Positions 1 to 10,921 of a stretch of DNA of 64,000 nucleotides are shown one piece after another. This DNA is from Bretschneidera sinensis (lineage: Eukaryota > Streptophyta > Magnoliopsida > Brassicales > Akaniaceae): assembly GCA_023935145.1 (NCBI GenBank), contig CM043702.1, forward strand, positions 108,348,088 through 108,412,087, written 5' to 3'. The notes under the pieces are model-generated. The model saw only the letters and a list, made by a program, of their open reading frames with translations. It was not told where the DNA came from and made no database searches. A program made the translations under genes and the position numbers. The first letter of the stretch is position 1, and the number at the start of each line of letters is the position of its first letter.

Positions 1-386
1 GAGTCAGGTGAAAAGTCTCACCTTTAAGGCTATGACTGGTACCAGTCAACTGGAGACCTTCTGTCCAGAGTACCAATCGACTGGGTTGGCAACCCAGTTT
101 TTTCATTCTTTCAAATGTTTTTGACTTTTAAATGTTAGTTTTTAAAATACTTTTTCAAAAAGAGCCATTGGACAAACTTGTTACCTGAACCAGTGAGATT
201 TACAACTTGATTGAATACCTTGTACCTATACTAGATCTTCTATCTTGACTTGGTGTTTGATTCGGGTTGAGTTCTTGCACCTTGATCCTTGGCTGAATTC
301 TTTTATCGCTTAATACACTTAGATAACACTGTTAGTATAATAAGAGTTGTGTTTTGTCATCATTAAAATATAGGTGAGGGTCAACA
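1..386 (-). mobile_element. Sirevirus 3' LTR, cut by the window edge
   Basis: On the minus strand the LTR begins TGTTGACCCTCACC at position 386, directly after a purine-rich tract, which is how a 3' LTR starts. The rest runs off the left edge. It holds the palindrome GACTGGTACCAGTC (34-47), the related sites near 40-53 and 72-85, and an inverted repeat around 80-98 (ACTGGGTT/AACCCAGT). The same palindromic family recurs downstream of RNase H in this element. Confidence 0.75.
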
Positions 387-400
387 ATCTCCCCCTTTTT
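387..400 (-). other. Polypurine tract of the Sirevirus
   Basis: On the minus strand the sequence AAAAAGGGGGAGAT lies immediately before the LTR start TGTTGACC. This is the expected position and composition of the plus-strand DNA primer of an LTR retrotransposon. Confidence 0.75.
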
Positions 401-1275
401 GATGATGACAAAACTAATGAGAGAAAATAGTTTTAAAAAACTAAGTGTTTGATTTTTTTAAAAAATTGGGCAGAGTTTCCTCTGTTTTTTGAATAAAACC
501 AACCTGTAAAAAGATTAAAAAAAATAGTTTAAATGCAACCCAACCAATCAACTCAATATATAAGATCATATACTAAGTTCTTTAGAGCAATGCTCCCCCT
601 AAATCTATGCATTAGTTTGAGTTTACAGTTATTTTTCTCATTTTCTCATATTTCTCCTCCGTTTTGACAACAGCAGAAAAGGGGGCAGTAAACCAAAAAA
701 ATAAGCTAAATGGATACTATAAACATGAAGATCATGCATAAAAATACTTGTACGCAATACATGAAGAACTGGAAGTTTCCATACATATAGAAGCAGTTTA
801 AAGCATTTATCCGAATACAAAAAGACATAAAGCATGTAACCATATTGCATAAATGTAAAATAAGTATATGAATTAAGTCTAAGCATAAACCATCATCATA
901 TAAATCACCAGCCTATACAACATAGGCTTCAGAAAACCGAAGCAGAAGTACAAAATACAGTAAATGATGAATATATGTCTGTACTAAGAACAATGAAAAA
1001 CTACATCAATATGTACATCAAAAAAGAGATAGAAAAACGATGGAGCGGGAGACTCAGAGCTACCACGAGCGAGATCTAAAAGCTCAGCCAGAGAGCCCTC
1101 AGTATGCTCACGGTGTAACTCGAAGTCATTCCAGAGAGAGCGGAGGTCGTGATACATCAACTATAGAGCTCAAGCTCTAGAAGCTAGACTACATGGTTAG
1201 CTGGAGGCTCGTGATAGCCTGAAGAAGATCACTATATCCAGCCTGACTAGCACTCGAGTCACCCATAGGAGGTGC
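401..1275 (-). other. Untranslated stretch between extra ORF and polypurine tract
   Basis: This AT-rich stretch between the extra ORF and the polypurine tract contains only short open frames with no recognisable domain. It is read as the 3' untranslated part of the Sirevirus. Nothing else is seen in it. Confidence 0.5.
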
Positions 1276-2361
1276 TCAGTCATCCGTATCCATAGCAGCG
1301 GTAGCAACAGCATCTGGACCCTCGTCCTCATCATCACTGCTCTCGTCCTCTCCTATCCGAATGTGCTTCCCGGCCTTGGAGTAGATGAAGCCATCTCGAA
1401 CTGTGCATCCCATCTTCTTTAGCGAGGAGACATTGATGATGTCCTTGAGGCCGATATCCTGAGCCTCGGAGGCGGGGAGAGGCACCCGGAAGTGTTGGAG
1501 GATGAGCGTGATAAGTATCCCGTACGGAAGGCATCCGGAGTCGCTCACTTCACCAGTTATCATCTTGGTGAGCAGCAGTGGGTAGATATTGAAGTGGTGC
1601 CCATTTTTAAGGCACCAAATCAATACGATATCTATCTTAGATAGATAGCCCCGACTCTCGAGTCTCGGGTGGATGGTCCAACTCACAATGAGCTTGAACA
1701 ATTTCGAGTCAAGGGGCATGTCACTACATGTGTGAAATGTAGTGGGTCGAAACACATAGTTAGGGTGACTCCTAACTATCTAACATGCCTCTTCATAATC
1801 AATATTGTCTGGCCATCCATCCAGACTCCATTGGATCCCTCCCACAGGGATCCTCAAGATACTCATCAAGAGGTCAGTGTTGACCTCAAACTCCATACCC
1901 ATAACACTGGTTCTGAACCTCAGAGCCAGTGGACTGGGTTTCACCAAGTTCGCATAGAACTGGTGAATCAGTCTTGGATAAAATTTTTCATGTATCTTGA
2001 CCAGTGGGGTCAAGTTAATGGCATTGAAGGCAGGTAATATATCAAAATTACCATGACGAATAGATTCGAAGTTGACGAATCTACTCGTCATGATCTTCTT
2101 ATGGTGGATAATGGATATATACCTATCTTTCACCGTCGGGCTGGAGAACAGAGAGTCGTCAAGCTCTGTTATGGGCTTCTTGCTTGATGAGGCCGCCACA
2201 TCTTTCCCTTGGGAATCCGGGGTAATGGATTTGGTGGACCTTGGCCTAGTAGGTGCATGTGGTCCCCCAACGGTGGTTTTTATGCGGATTCGGTTAGACA
2301 TTTTTGAAAAATGGCTTTTTGGGTTAAAAAGGGTTTCTGGTATAAAAAAATGGGATTTCAA
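1276..2361 (-). pseudogene. Extra (envelope-position) ORF of the Sirevirus with one in-frame stop
   Basis: One reading frame of 362 codons runs from 2361 to 1276, interrupted only by a TAG at 1780-1782; the two halves are in the same frame. The likely start is the Met at 2301 (MSNRIRIK). The N-terminus is basic and Ser/Thr/Pro-rich, the middle resembles the uncharacterised 'putative plant transposon protein' domain found in many plant genomes (from memory), and the C-terminus is strongly acidic (ESSDDEDEGPDA). Its place between RNase H and the 3' LTR is where SIRE-type elements carry an envelope-like gene. No signal peptide or membrane helix is evident, so an envelope function is not supported by the sequence. 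Confidence 0.6.
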
Positions 2362-2530
2362 CCGTAGAAAGTGGAAATGGATGGTTTGGATGAGTAGATT
2401 AAGGTGTTTATGAAGTGTTTTGAAGGTTTTTTATTCAAAATGATGAGATTTTGTAGAGAGAGAAAGCTTTGGGTTTTAAAACTAGCATAAAAATCTAGAA
2501 AAAATGAAGATACTATATATAGAATCGCGA

Positions 2531-2796
2531 TACTAGTCGACTGGGGTAAAGGTACCAGTCGACTGGGTTCATTGCAGATTTGAAAAGTTTCACATACCAA
2601 TTTAATGGGTAGGGATACCAGTCGACTAGGTAAACTAGCAGAAGGATACTAGTCGACTGGGTAGTTCATACCAGTCAACTGGGTGGTTAACAGATTTTCA
2701 AAAAATGGCTTCAAACAAGGTTTTTGATTACCAGAAGACTGGTATAGCCTTACCAGTCGACTGGAAGATTAAGCGTAGACTTACCAGTCGACTAGA
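2531..2796. repeat. Cluster of ACCAGTCGACTGGT-type palindromes
   Basis: About eight copies of a 14-bp palindrome or close variants lie here, at roughly 2532, 2552, 2617, 2647, 2669, 2729, 2752 and 2783. The consensus ACCAGTCGACTGGT is its own reverse complement and is centred on TCGA. Spacing is irregular, 20 to 65 bp. The cluster sits just after the truncated RNase H and before the extra ORF, and related sites occur in the LTR at 34-98. Short palindrome clusters are known in maize Sirevirus LTRs with a different sequence, so this may be the equivalent regulatory module here. Confidence 0.8.
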
Positions 2797-2811
2797 CCCT
2801 TAAGAAAATTT

Positions 2812-4184
2812 TCAGTCTTGAAGTTCATGCCATAGTCTTCTAGTTGTTGTTTCATCCATAAAACTTGGGCACAACAGCTTTCAACTGCTACATATTCTGC
2901 CTCGGTGGTTGATAGTGCAACGGAGTTTTGTTTTCTGGAAAACCAAGAGGTTAACATTGCACCTAAGAATTGGCATGTTCCACTTATGTTTTTTCTATCT
3001 AACCTACATCCAATAAAATCAGCATCTGAATATCCTACAAGCTCAAGAGATGAATCTCTAGAGTACCATAATCCTAGGGTTTTAGTTCCCTATAGATATC
3101 TAAGGATCCTTTTTACTGCAATTACATGTGATTCCTTAGGATTAGCCTGAAATCTAGCACAGATGCATACACTGAACATAATATCAGGTCTACTTGCAGT
3201 TAAATAAAGTAATGCTCCTATCATGCTTCTATAATATTTAGTATCTACACACTTACCTCCTTCATCAAGATCAAGTTTTGTAGATGTGCTCATAAGTATA
3301 CCAAGTCCCTTTGAGCTTTCCATCCCGAACCTCTTTAGTAGGTCCTTGGAGTATTTTGATTGATTGATGAAGATGCCTCATTTCAATTGTTTGATTTGAA
3401 GTCCATGGAAGTAGGTAATCTCTCCCATCATCCTCATTTCAAATTCACCTTGCATGCACTTGGCAAACTCTTGACACACAGATTCATTAGTAGCACCAAA
3501 TATAATATCATCAACATATATTTGGACTAGTAGAGTGTCATTTATATGAGTTTTTGTGAAGAGAGTTATGTCTACTTTACCTCTTATAAAATTATTTTCA
3601 ATAAAAAATTTACTTAGTCTTTCATACCATGCTCTTGGAGCTTGCTTCAACCCATATAGAGCCTTAGAGAGCTTGTAGACATGATTTGGAAGACTTAGAT
3701 TCTCAAATCCAAGAGGTTGCTCAACATAAACCTCTTCTTCTATAAAGCCATTTAAAAATGAACTTTTTACATCCATTTGAAATAACTTAGACTTATTAAA
3801 GCATGCAAAGGCTAATAACATTTGAATAGCTTCTAATCTAGCTACGGAAGCATAGGTCTCATCAAAGTCTATTCCTTTTTCTTGATTATATCCCTTAGTA
3901 ACTGGTCTAGCCTTGTTCCTAGTTACTATTCCATTTTCATCCATCTTATTTCTAAATACCCATTTAGTTCCTATTATTGTATGATTCTTATGTCTAGGAA
4001 CTAGATTCCAAACATTGTTTCTTTCAAATTGATTTATTTGTTCTTGCATGGCAATTATCCAATCATTATCCTTTTTGGCTTCAATAAATGTATTAGGTTC
4101 TATTTGAGACAAATAAGCTACATAATTGTAAATATTTCTAATAGAGGAACGAGTTCTTACCCCTTGTGAAGGATCACCAATCAC
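2812..4184 (-). pseudogene. Copia reverse transcriptase and truncated RNase H
   Basis: The frame at 4184-3378 gives 268 residues of Copia reverse transcriptase, with DNWIIAMQEQ, IIGTKWVFRNKMDENG, LFQMDVKSSFLNG, YGLKQAPRAWY and the catalytic YVDDIIFG. A second frame at 3323-3090 continues with MIGALLYLTASRPDIMFSVC, and 2812-2900 encodes the RNase H stretch VALSTTEAEYVAVES. RNase H then stops abruptly: its C-terminal third is absent and the palindrome cluster begins. At least two frame breaks separate these pieces. The usual catalytic reading of RT would copy element RNA into DNA in cytoplasmic particles; this copy cannot. Confidence 0.9.
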
Positions 4185-4238
4185 TTGATCAATCGAGTGA
4201 TAATTTACATACCTCCAATCTTTAGGAAGACTATCCTC

Positions 4239-4691
4239 TTATTTGCTTGTAGATAGTTGGTTCAATTTGAGAGTTTCCATTTCTTCATTTGTTTGAGGTG
4301 GACTCTCCTTTGGGTCAACAATGGGAGTAGGTGTCTCCATTCTTGGAATAAAATCTGCATCATCATTGAAAGAAACTTCTCTACTACTAATTGGGTTAGA
4401 CTCATCAAGAGTTACATATACAGATTCTTCTACCACTAGAGTTCTCTTGTTGAAGACTCTATAAGCCTTATTAGAGGTTGAATATCCTAAAAATATCCCT
4501 ACATCGGTCTTAGAGTCAAATTTACCCAAATTAGTTTTATTGTTATTTAGGATGAAGCATTTGTAACCAAATGTACGAAAATAGGAGATATTAGGCTTTC
4601 TACCTTTCTATAATTCATACGGAGTTTTATCAAGCATAGGCCTAATTAAAATTCTATTCAAGATACAGCAAGAAGTGTTTACTGCTTCAGC
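4239..4691 (-). pseudogene. Copia integrase C-terminal and linker region
   Basis: The frame at 4529-4239 contains GKFDSKTDVGIFLGYSTSNKAYRVFNKRT, the conserved block found between the integrase core and reverse transcriptase in Copia elements. An acidic, proline-rich linker follows (MEMETPTP-like region). Stops and a frame change separate it from the integrase core upstream and from RT downstream. Confidence 0.8.
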
Positions 4692-5660
4692 CTAAAAGTA
4701 TTTTGGTAAACTATTTTCACAAAGCATTGTTCTTGCAAATTCTTCTAGAGCTCTATTTTTCCTTTCAACAACTCCATTTTGTTGAGGAGTTCTAGGAGCT
4801 GAAAAGTTGTGATCAATTCCATTTTTTTCAGAAAATTTTGAAAAGCTTTTGTTTTCAAATTCTTTTCCATGATCACTTCTAATGCTTGAAATACAAATTC
4901 CTTTTTCATTTTGAACCTTTTGCAAAATTTTTCAAATCCTTGGAAAGCTTCATCCTTATAAGCAATAAAGATAACAAAGGTATATCTGGAATAGTCATCA
5001 ACAATAACAAGAGCATACTGATGGCCACCTAGACTTATGGTATTTATTGGACCAAATAAGTCCATATGCAAAAGTTCCAATGGTCTAGTAGTTGAGACTA
5101 CATTCTTTGATTTAAAAGAAATCCTAGTTTTTTTTCTCATTTGATAAGCATCACATACTTTGTCTTTTTCAAAATTGATTTTGGGAAGTCCAATGATTAA
5201 ATCTTTTCTAGAAATGATTTTAAGCAAATTCATGTTCACATGACCAAGCCTTCTATGCCATAGCCATGGGTTTTCACTAAATGCAGGAAAACATTTTTCA
5301 TTTTCAGAATGCAATGATTTTAAATCAACTATATAGACATTTTCATGTCTATGGCCAACAAACTTGATCTTGTTACTCTTGATGTTTATAACTAGACAAT
5401 GAGAGGTTTCAAATATGACTTTGTTTCCTTTGTCACAAAGTTGATTAATACTTAGTAAATTTGGCTTAAGGCCTTGTACTAGCAATACATTATCTATGGT
5501 TGAGAAATCATTACCAACTTTTCCATGCCCGATGATCTTTATTTTTGTGTTGTCTCCAATGGTGACATATCTGCCATATCTTAGAGTTAGCTCTTTGAAT
5601 ACACTTTTATCACCGGTCATGTGCTTTGAGCATCCACTATCAAGGTACCAACAGTCACCT
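4692..5660 (-). pseudogene. Copia protease end and integrase core
   Basis: Near 5625-5655 the minus strand reads LDSGCSKHMTGDKS, holding the DSG motif of a Copia aspartic protease. It continues in frame (5620-4745, 291 residues) through NPWLWHRRLGHVN, the histidine part of the integrase HHCC zinc site. The Cys part is altered: DKVCDAYQMRKK lacks the second Cys of CxxC. The core follows (LLHMDLFGPI, VIVDDYSRYTFVIF). A frame shift near 4925 moves the rest (SIRSDHGKEFENK, APRTPQQNGVVERKNRALEE) to the frame 4925-4692. Integrase would join element DNA to the host chromosome; the broken frame and missing Cys mean it is inactive. Confidence 0.88.
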
Positions 5661-5806
5661 TTTTCCTTGGTGTGGAGACATATCTACATCACACAAGGAT
5701 ATACAATGGCATTTTTAGGTACCCAAAATTTCCTAGGTCCTTTGGGGTTAGTCCTTGAAAATATCGTTCCTTTTGGGATCCATATTTTCTTAACAGCATA
5801 TGATGT

Positions 5807-6300
5807 TCAATAGATATGTTGATGACGCACAATCCTAGGATGATAGTTATTGAAATTTCTAGGATGATTCAGTTGTGTATGTCTATAATGCTTAGGATAT
5901 AAGTTCCTAGGATACATGTTTCTATTGTGAGGAATATGAATATGCATGTCATTTCTAGAAAATGTATGATGATGATTTTTAGGATACATGCTTGTATTAT
6001 TATGAATATGTATATTATTTCTAGGATAACCATGATGGTAATTCCTAGGATATGTATAAGCATTTCTTGAATGAGCATACGTATAAGCATGAGTATTTCT
6101 AGGATGTTTCATTCTTGTATATGCATTAGAATTAGTGTTTCTAGACTTGTTAGTATTCATTGAGGGAATGCTTTTGACCTTGTTAATGGTCTTTGAAGTA
6201 GAGGCTTCATTCACACATGATGCTTTCATGAATAAGCTCTCTTTTGATTTTTGCTTGCCTAATGGAGAGTATCCTAACCTGAATTTTCCTCCACTTAATC
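5807..6300 (-). pseudogene. Sirevirus gag C-terminus with His/Asn-rich repeats
   Basis: From about 6296 the minus strand reads RLGYSPLGKQKSKESLFMKASC, then continues in the frame 6229-5807 as a His/Tyr/Asn/Arg-rich protein with a recurring YPRN or YPKN element. This repetitive region lies between gag and protease in Sirevirus-like elements. No zinc knuckle remains, because the upstream half of gag is lost at the junction near 6300. The repeated codons also open a shadow frame that is not a gene. Confidence 0.65.
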
Positions 6301-6302
6301 TT

Positions 6303-6362
6303 TGTCGTCATATTTTCACAACTCTCTCATATAATTTCATTCGTAAAACAAAGATTCACTTA
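6303..6362 (+). mobile_element. Inverted fragment of the neighbouring Athila-type LTR
   Basis: This stretch of about 60 bp is nearly the reverse complement of 12690-12740 in the 5' LTR of the next element (shared block, read here: CATATTTTCACAACTCTCTC). The neighbouring LTR copy at 6366-7530 is in the opposite, normal orientation. It marks a rearranged junction between the Sirevirus and the Gypsy element rather than a clean insertion. Confidence 0.7.
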
Positions 6363-6365
6363 TCA

Positions 6366-7530
6366 AGATATTGATGAAGAAATAACAAGGTTCCAGGAAT
6401 CCTTCCTAAGTTCGTTGCCTTATCCCTCTCTTGACTCAATTACTAGTTTTACATCCCAAACAAGCAATTGGTAAATATTCAATCCAAGCAAATAAACACC
6501 TTAATGTAATTGCTAAAAATTGCTCTTTAATTTCAATTCAAACACTTATGACCTATGTTATAAATTATCAAGAAACGACAATATATTTCAATAATAATAC
6601 CACAATAATAGACAAACCTATAAGATAAATCTACTGAAATCAATCACATCTAACAACTTGATATAAGAAGAGCTTGACTAGACTTATATGGAGGAGAAAG
6701 ATGCAATCACCGGATTAAGAGTAAATCTTCTCTTTCTTACTTAATCAAAGAGTAAATCATAACAATGTTTAACAATCAATCCATACAACTAAATCAAGGA
6801 TAGAAATAAGAACAACTACACCTAGGAATTCATCCTATTGCCTTACTTGGAGATTAGTTGGACATTAGACTCATGCTTGATCACCTAAAATGGAGAAGAA
6901 TATGGTAGCTCTCCTAAATTCAACCTCCTTTTCAGCAAAACCTAAGTGTTCTATTAATACCCCAAAAGGTTCAAAGGTATTTTCGGGTCAAGAAATGTAA
7001 TTAAAGCCCTAATAAAGTCATGAAACAGAAACAGGGGAATCATGCTCCCGCCGCGGCTCAGAAGAGAGAAGCCGAGGCACGGCTGTAAAAAAGCCCCTGT
7101 GCCTCGGCCCAAGCCTTTCCTTGCCGCGGCGCCGCCCTTCGTTCCTACTTGTCAGTGGTGCTGGTGGCCGCAGCACGGGCACCTTGGGCCGCGGTGCAAA
7201 TTCCTGATCCCAACTTTCTTAATGGTTCTGGTGGTCGCGGCTCAATCCTTGGCTCGCTGCAGCATGGAACCCTAGAAATGGGTTTCTCTTCATTTTATCC
7301 TTCTGAAACCATTCCTTCACTACGATATGCATAGAATCTTCGTGCTTTAAGCAACGTTAGCTTTTCCATCTCTTTTAAACCCAAAATACCTGAAAATGCA
7401 TCGAAATAAATTAATATACCAAGAATGACACTTTAGAACTATTAAGGCATAAATGTGTAATTCAGCCCTAAATTAACCCTAAAATGCTAACAAATAAATA
7501 CTATTAAGATGCATTTTATGACTCTCATCA
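6366..7530 (-). mobile_element. 3' LTR of the Athila-type element (left end truncated)
   Basis: It aligns over most of its length to 12735-13854, for example the blocks around 6380-6480 and 7330-7530. On the minus strand it begins TGATGAGAGTCATAAAATGC at 7530, as the 5' LTR does. It lacks the LTR segment beyond about 6366, which is replaced by the inverted fragment. The two LTRs differ at many visible positions, so the insertion is old. A GC-rich block at 7040-7260 differs most between the copies. Confidence 0.85.
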
Positions 7531-8504
7531 CCAACTGATAAGGAGACACTCCAAGAACCGTCTTGTATGCTGTCTGGTATGCCCAAAGCGCATCCAATAG
7601 GCGCAAAGACCAATCTTTTCGAATTTACCCTTTTTTCAAGTACTTGCTTAATCTTCCTATTTGCTAGTTCCTCTTGACCATTGGTTTGTGGATGATAAGG
7701 TGTAGAAACCTTATGGGTGACTCCATACCTACACATCAGAGCCTCAAAAGAATGGTTACAAAAATGTGACCCTTTATCACTAATTATAACACGTGAAGTG
7801 CCGTACCTAGATAAAATATGATCTTTAAGAAATTTAACAACAACTATATTATCATTAGTGCGGTAAGGTATTGCTTCAACCCATTTAGAAACAAAATCAA
7901 TGGCAAGCAAAATGTAAAGATACCCAAAAGAAGGTGGGAATGATCCCATAAAATCTATCCCCCAACAATCAAAGATTTCCACCACTAAGATCGGGTTGAG
8001 AAGCATCATATGACGGCGGGACAATGAACATAACTTTTAACATCTTTCACATGAACGACAAAACTCATTAGTATCCTTGAATAAAGTAGACCAATAAAAA
8101 CTGCATTGCAAAATTTTTGCAGCTGCCTTTTTGATAGAAAAGTGACCACCACAAGCATATATATGACAAAAAGTTAACACACTATCAATTTCCATACCCA
8201 GAATGCATCTTCTTATTATTTGATCGGGGCAATATTTAAAAAGATAAGGATCATTCCAATAAAAATTCTTTACCTTAGCCAAAAACTTACGCTTATCTTG
8301 TGCACTCCATGTAGATGGAACTTGAAAGGAAACCAAGTAGTTTGCAATGTCGGCATACCATGGTGTGTGATCAAGGACAGAAAATAAATTTTCATCCGAA
8401 AAGGCTTCGCGAATGGGCAAAATGTCATTATCATTCTTAAATTCCAAGCGAGATAAATGGTCCGCTACAACATTTGCTACCCCTTTCTTGTCTTTGATGG
8501 TCAA
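7531..8504 (-). pseudogene. Gypsy integrase, C-terminus deleted
   Basis: Two adjacent frames (8504-8037 and 8024-7479) carry the end of RNase H and the integrase. Visible are the zinc-binding part (GGHFSIKKAAAKILQCSFYW ending in SCERC), the core FDCWGIDFMGSFPPSFG, a DKGSHFCN block and the glutamate-region motif HPQTNGQEELANRKIK. The frame ends in a sequence equivalent to GVSPYQLV and then changes abruptly into LTR sequence at 7530. A stop separates the two frames near 8030. Athila integrases normally continue well beyond this point, so roughly the last third is missing. Confidence 0.88.
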
Positions 8505-8513
8505 GTCAAATTC

Positions 8514-9713
8514 CTACAAAAGCAAAATCCAATGTATCAATCGGGCCTTAGCATCCGTTTTTGAGAAAAGAAATTTTAGAGCGGAGTGATATGTGAATAT
8601 AGTGATAGGTGAACCAATTAAGTAAGAGCGAAATTTATCCAATGCAAATACTATGGCAAGTAATTCTTTCTCAGTTGTGGTGTACATCATTTGAGAATGA
8701 TTCAAGGTTCTACTAGCATAATAAACAACACATGGTTTTCCCTCCCTTGTCTGTCCTAAAACAGTTCCTAAAGCATAGTCACTAGCATCACACAATATTT
8801 TAAAAGGCAAGGTAAAATCGGGTGATTGCATAATAGGGGTTGTTGTAAGCTTAGAGACAAGTGTCCTAAAAGCTTTCTCACATTCGGGGCTCCACTTAAA
8901 CTTAGTATCCTTCAACAAAAGGTTACATAGAGGTCTAGAGATAGCACTAAAATTTTGAATAAACCTCCTATAAAACCCGCCATGCCCTAAAAAAGACCTA
9001 ACATCTTTAATATTCTTAGGAGTGGGTAGTTTAGAGATTAATTCAATTTTCCATTTATCCACTTCTATCCCCTTTTCAAACACTATATGGCCCAAAACTA
9101 TTCCGGAAGACACCATAAAATGGCACTTCTCCTAATTAAGCACAAGCCCCTTCTCTTCACACCTACACAAAACATTTTTCAAGTTAGATAAACATGAATC
9201 AAAAGAAGTTCCAAACACAGTTAAATCATCCATAAACACTTTCATACATTTTTCAACCATGTCACTAAAAATACTCATCATGGATCTTTGAAAAGTAGCT
9301 GGTGCATTACACAAACCAAAGGGCATTCTAAGAAAAGAAAAAGTACCAAAAGGACAAGTAAAGGTGGTCTTCTCTTGATCCTCTAAGGCAATTCCTATTT
9401 GGTAGTATCCCGAATACCCATCTAAAAAACAATAGAAAGGATGACCAGCCACACGTTCTAAAATTTGATCCATGAATGGAAGGGGAAAATGGTTTTTCCA
9501 AGTAGCTGAATTAAGTTTCCTATAGTCAATGCATATACGCCACCCAGTCACTACCTTAGTTGGTACTAACACCCCATCTTCATTTTCTACCACGGTCACC
9601 TCGGCTTTCTTAGGAACTACTTGAGTTGGACTAATCCACTTACTATCGGATATTGGATATACGATTCCCACATCTAACAGTTTTAAGACTTCTTTCTTAA
9701 CTACCTCTTTCAT
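8514..9713 (-). pseudogene. Gypsy reverse transcriptase and RNase H
   Basis: The frame 9713-9132 (193 residues) contains the RT blocks RICIDYRKLNSATWKNHFPLPF, YCFLDGYSGYYQI, FGLCNAPATFQRSM and the catalytic FMDD. After a stop at about 9130 the frame 9116-8514 continues with FLGHGGFYRRFIQNFS, the linker between RT and RNase H, then ILCDASDYALGTVLGQ and YYASRTLNHSQMMYTTTEKELLAIVFALDKFRSYL, the Asp and Glu blocks of RNase H. The catalytic residues look intact, but in-frame stops make the polyprotein untranslatable as one piece. Confidence 0.9.
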
Positions 9714-9847
9714 AGTTGATTTAGCCTTTTTTATGGATCTCTACAAGGGTTAGCTCCTTCTTCTAGATAAATCCTATGGGAACAAATTAAAGGGCTAATA
9801 CCTTTTATGTCGGCCATAGTCCAACCTAATGTAGATTTATGCTCTCT

Positions 9848-10897
9848 TCACAAATTCAACAATCTATCACATTGCACATCACTAAGTTCGAAAGAAATAA
9901 TAATCAGAAAGGTATCACCTGGGCCTAAGAAGGCACGTTTGACTCCTTTGGGAAGCGGAGCTAAATTAAGTGTTGGTGTCTCCTTGGAAGAGGGTTTGGG
10001 AGCCTCCCTATCTTTAGGCAACTCCTCAAAGCATGATTGCCATGATTTCTTAATAAATCCCTGCGACTTATCAAAAACATCAACAACATTAACGGCATGG
10101 GGATAAATTGAAGAATCATCAAAATCGAAATTATTAAGAAGGAATTCCAAAGAGTTAGACTTATCTTTAATGTACTCATCCTCCAAAATAAGCTCATCGA
10201 TCATGTAAGTGTCGAAACACTCATCCTCTTCATGTGGCTGCCTTGAGACTCGAAAAACATTCACCTCTAGAGTCATATTTCCAAATGATAATGTCATTAG
10301 GCCATTCCTACAATTAATGAGGGTATTGGCAGTGACAAGGAATGGTCTTCCAAGTATCAAAGGAATTTTTGACTCCGTGTTCACAATGGAAATGGTATCT
10401 AACACCAAAAAGTCAACGGGATAATAGAATTTGTCAATTTGTACTAAAACATCTTCCATAATACCTCTTGGTTTTCTTACAGACCAATCCGCTAGTTGAA
10501 GTTCCATGGAAGTCAGTTTGATATCACCTAGATTGAGTTGCAAGTAAATAGAGTAGGGCATAAGATTCACATTAGTTCCCAAATCTAGCAATGCTTGGCC
10601 ATAAGCTTTGTTTCCAATTTGGCAAGCCACCGTAGGACAGCCCAGATCTTTATACTTGGGCGGTGTCTTGCTATCAATTACCACACTTGCTTGCTCCATT
10701 AAGAATGTCGCCTTTTTCACATTGTGCCTTCTCTTGAGTGTGCATAGATCCTTAATGACTTTAGCATAGTTGGGAACCTGTTTTATGACATGAAGAAGAG
10801 GAATGTTAATTTTAACTTGCTGAAGTTTTTCAAAAATCTCACATTTTAATGCCAAATTTCTCTCCTTAAGTTTAAGTAGTGCTTGAGGGAAGGGCAC
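9848..10897 (-). pseudogene. Gag-pol junction and retropepsin-like protease of the Athila-type element
   Basis: A 349-residue frame opens with FPQALLKLKERNLALKCEIFEKLQQVKINIPLLHVIKQVPNYAKVIKDL, a block typical of the gag-protease linker of Athila/Tat elements, and continues with the protease. The usual retropepsin triad D-S/T-G is seen as LLDLGTNVNLMP, where the expected Gly after the catalytic Asp position reads Leu-Gly; a second block, IPLILGRPFLVTANTLIN, is the conserved flap and ILGR region. The frame continues to near 9848 and is then separated from RT by stops around 9714-9760. It is the longest intact piece of this element. Confidence 0.85.
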
Positions 10898-10921
10898 CGG
10901 TATAGAATCACTATGGGCATC

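Larger units (their letters stand above)
1..6300 (-). mobile_element. Sirevirus-type Ty1/Copia retrotransposon, truncated and degenerate
   Basis: Read on the minus strand the order is gag C-terminus, protease, integrase, reverse transcriptase, RNase H, an extra ORF, polypurine tract and 3' LTR. This PR-IN-RT-RH order is that of Copia elements. The extra ORF after pol and the close match of the RT and integrase wording to the SIRE/Maximus lineage, from memory of that family, point to a Sirevirus. The 5' LTR, primer-binding site and most of gag are missing: recognisable sequence ends near 6300, where an inverted piece of a Gypsy LTR begins. Several stops and frameshifts break pol, so the copy is dead. 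Confidence 0.85.

Noticed and set aside
638..886. 82-codon minus-strand frame near the left edge
   Set aside because: Aromatic-rich translation of AT-rich untranslated Sirevirus sequence, no homology recognised.
5869..6090. Second open frame over the gag repeat region
   Set aside because: It is an out-of-frame reading of the repeated codons of the gag C-terminus.
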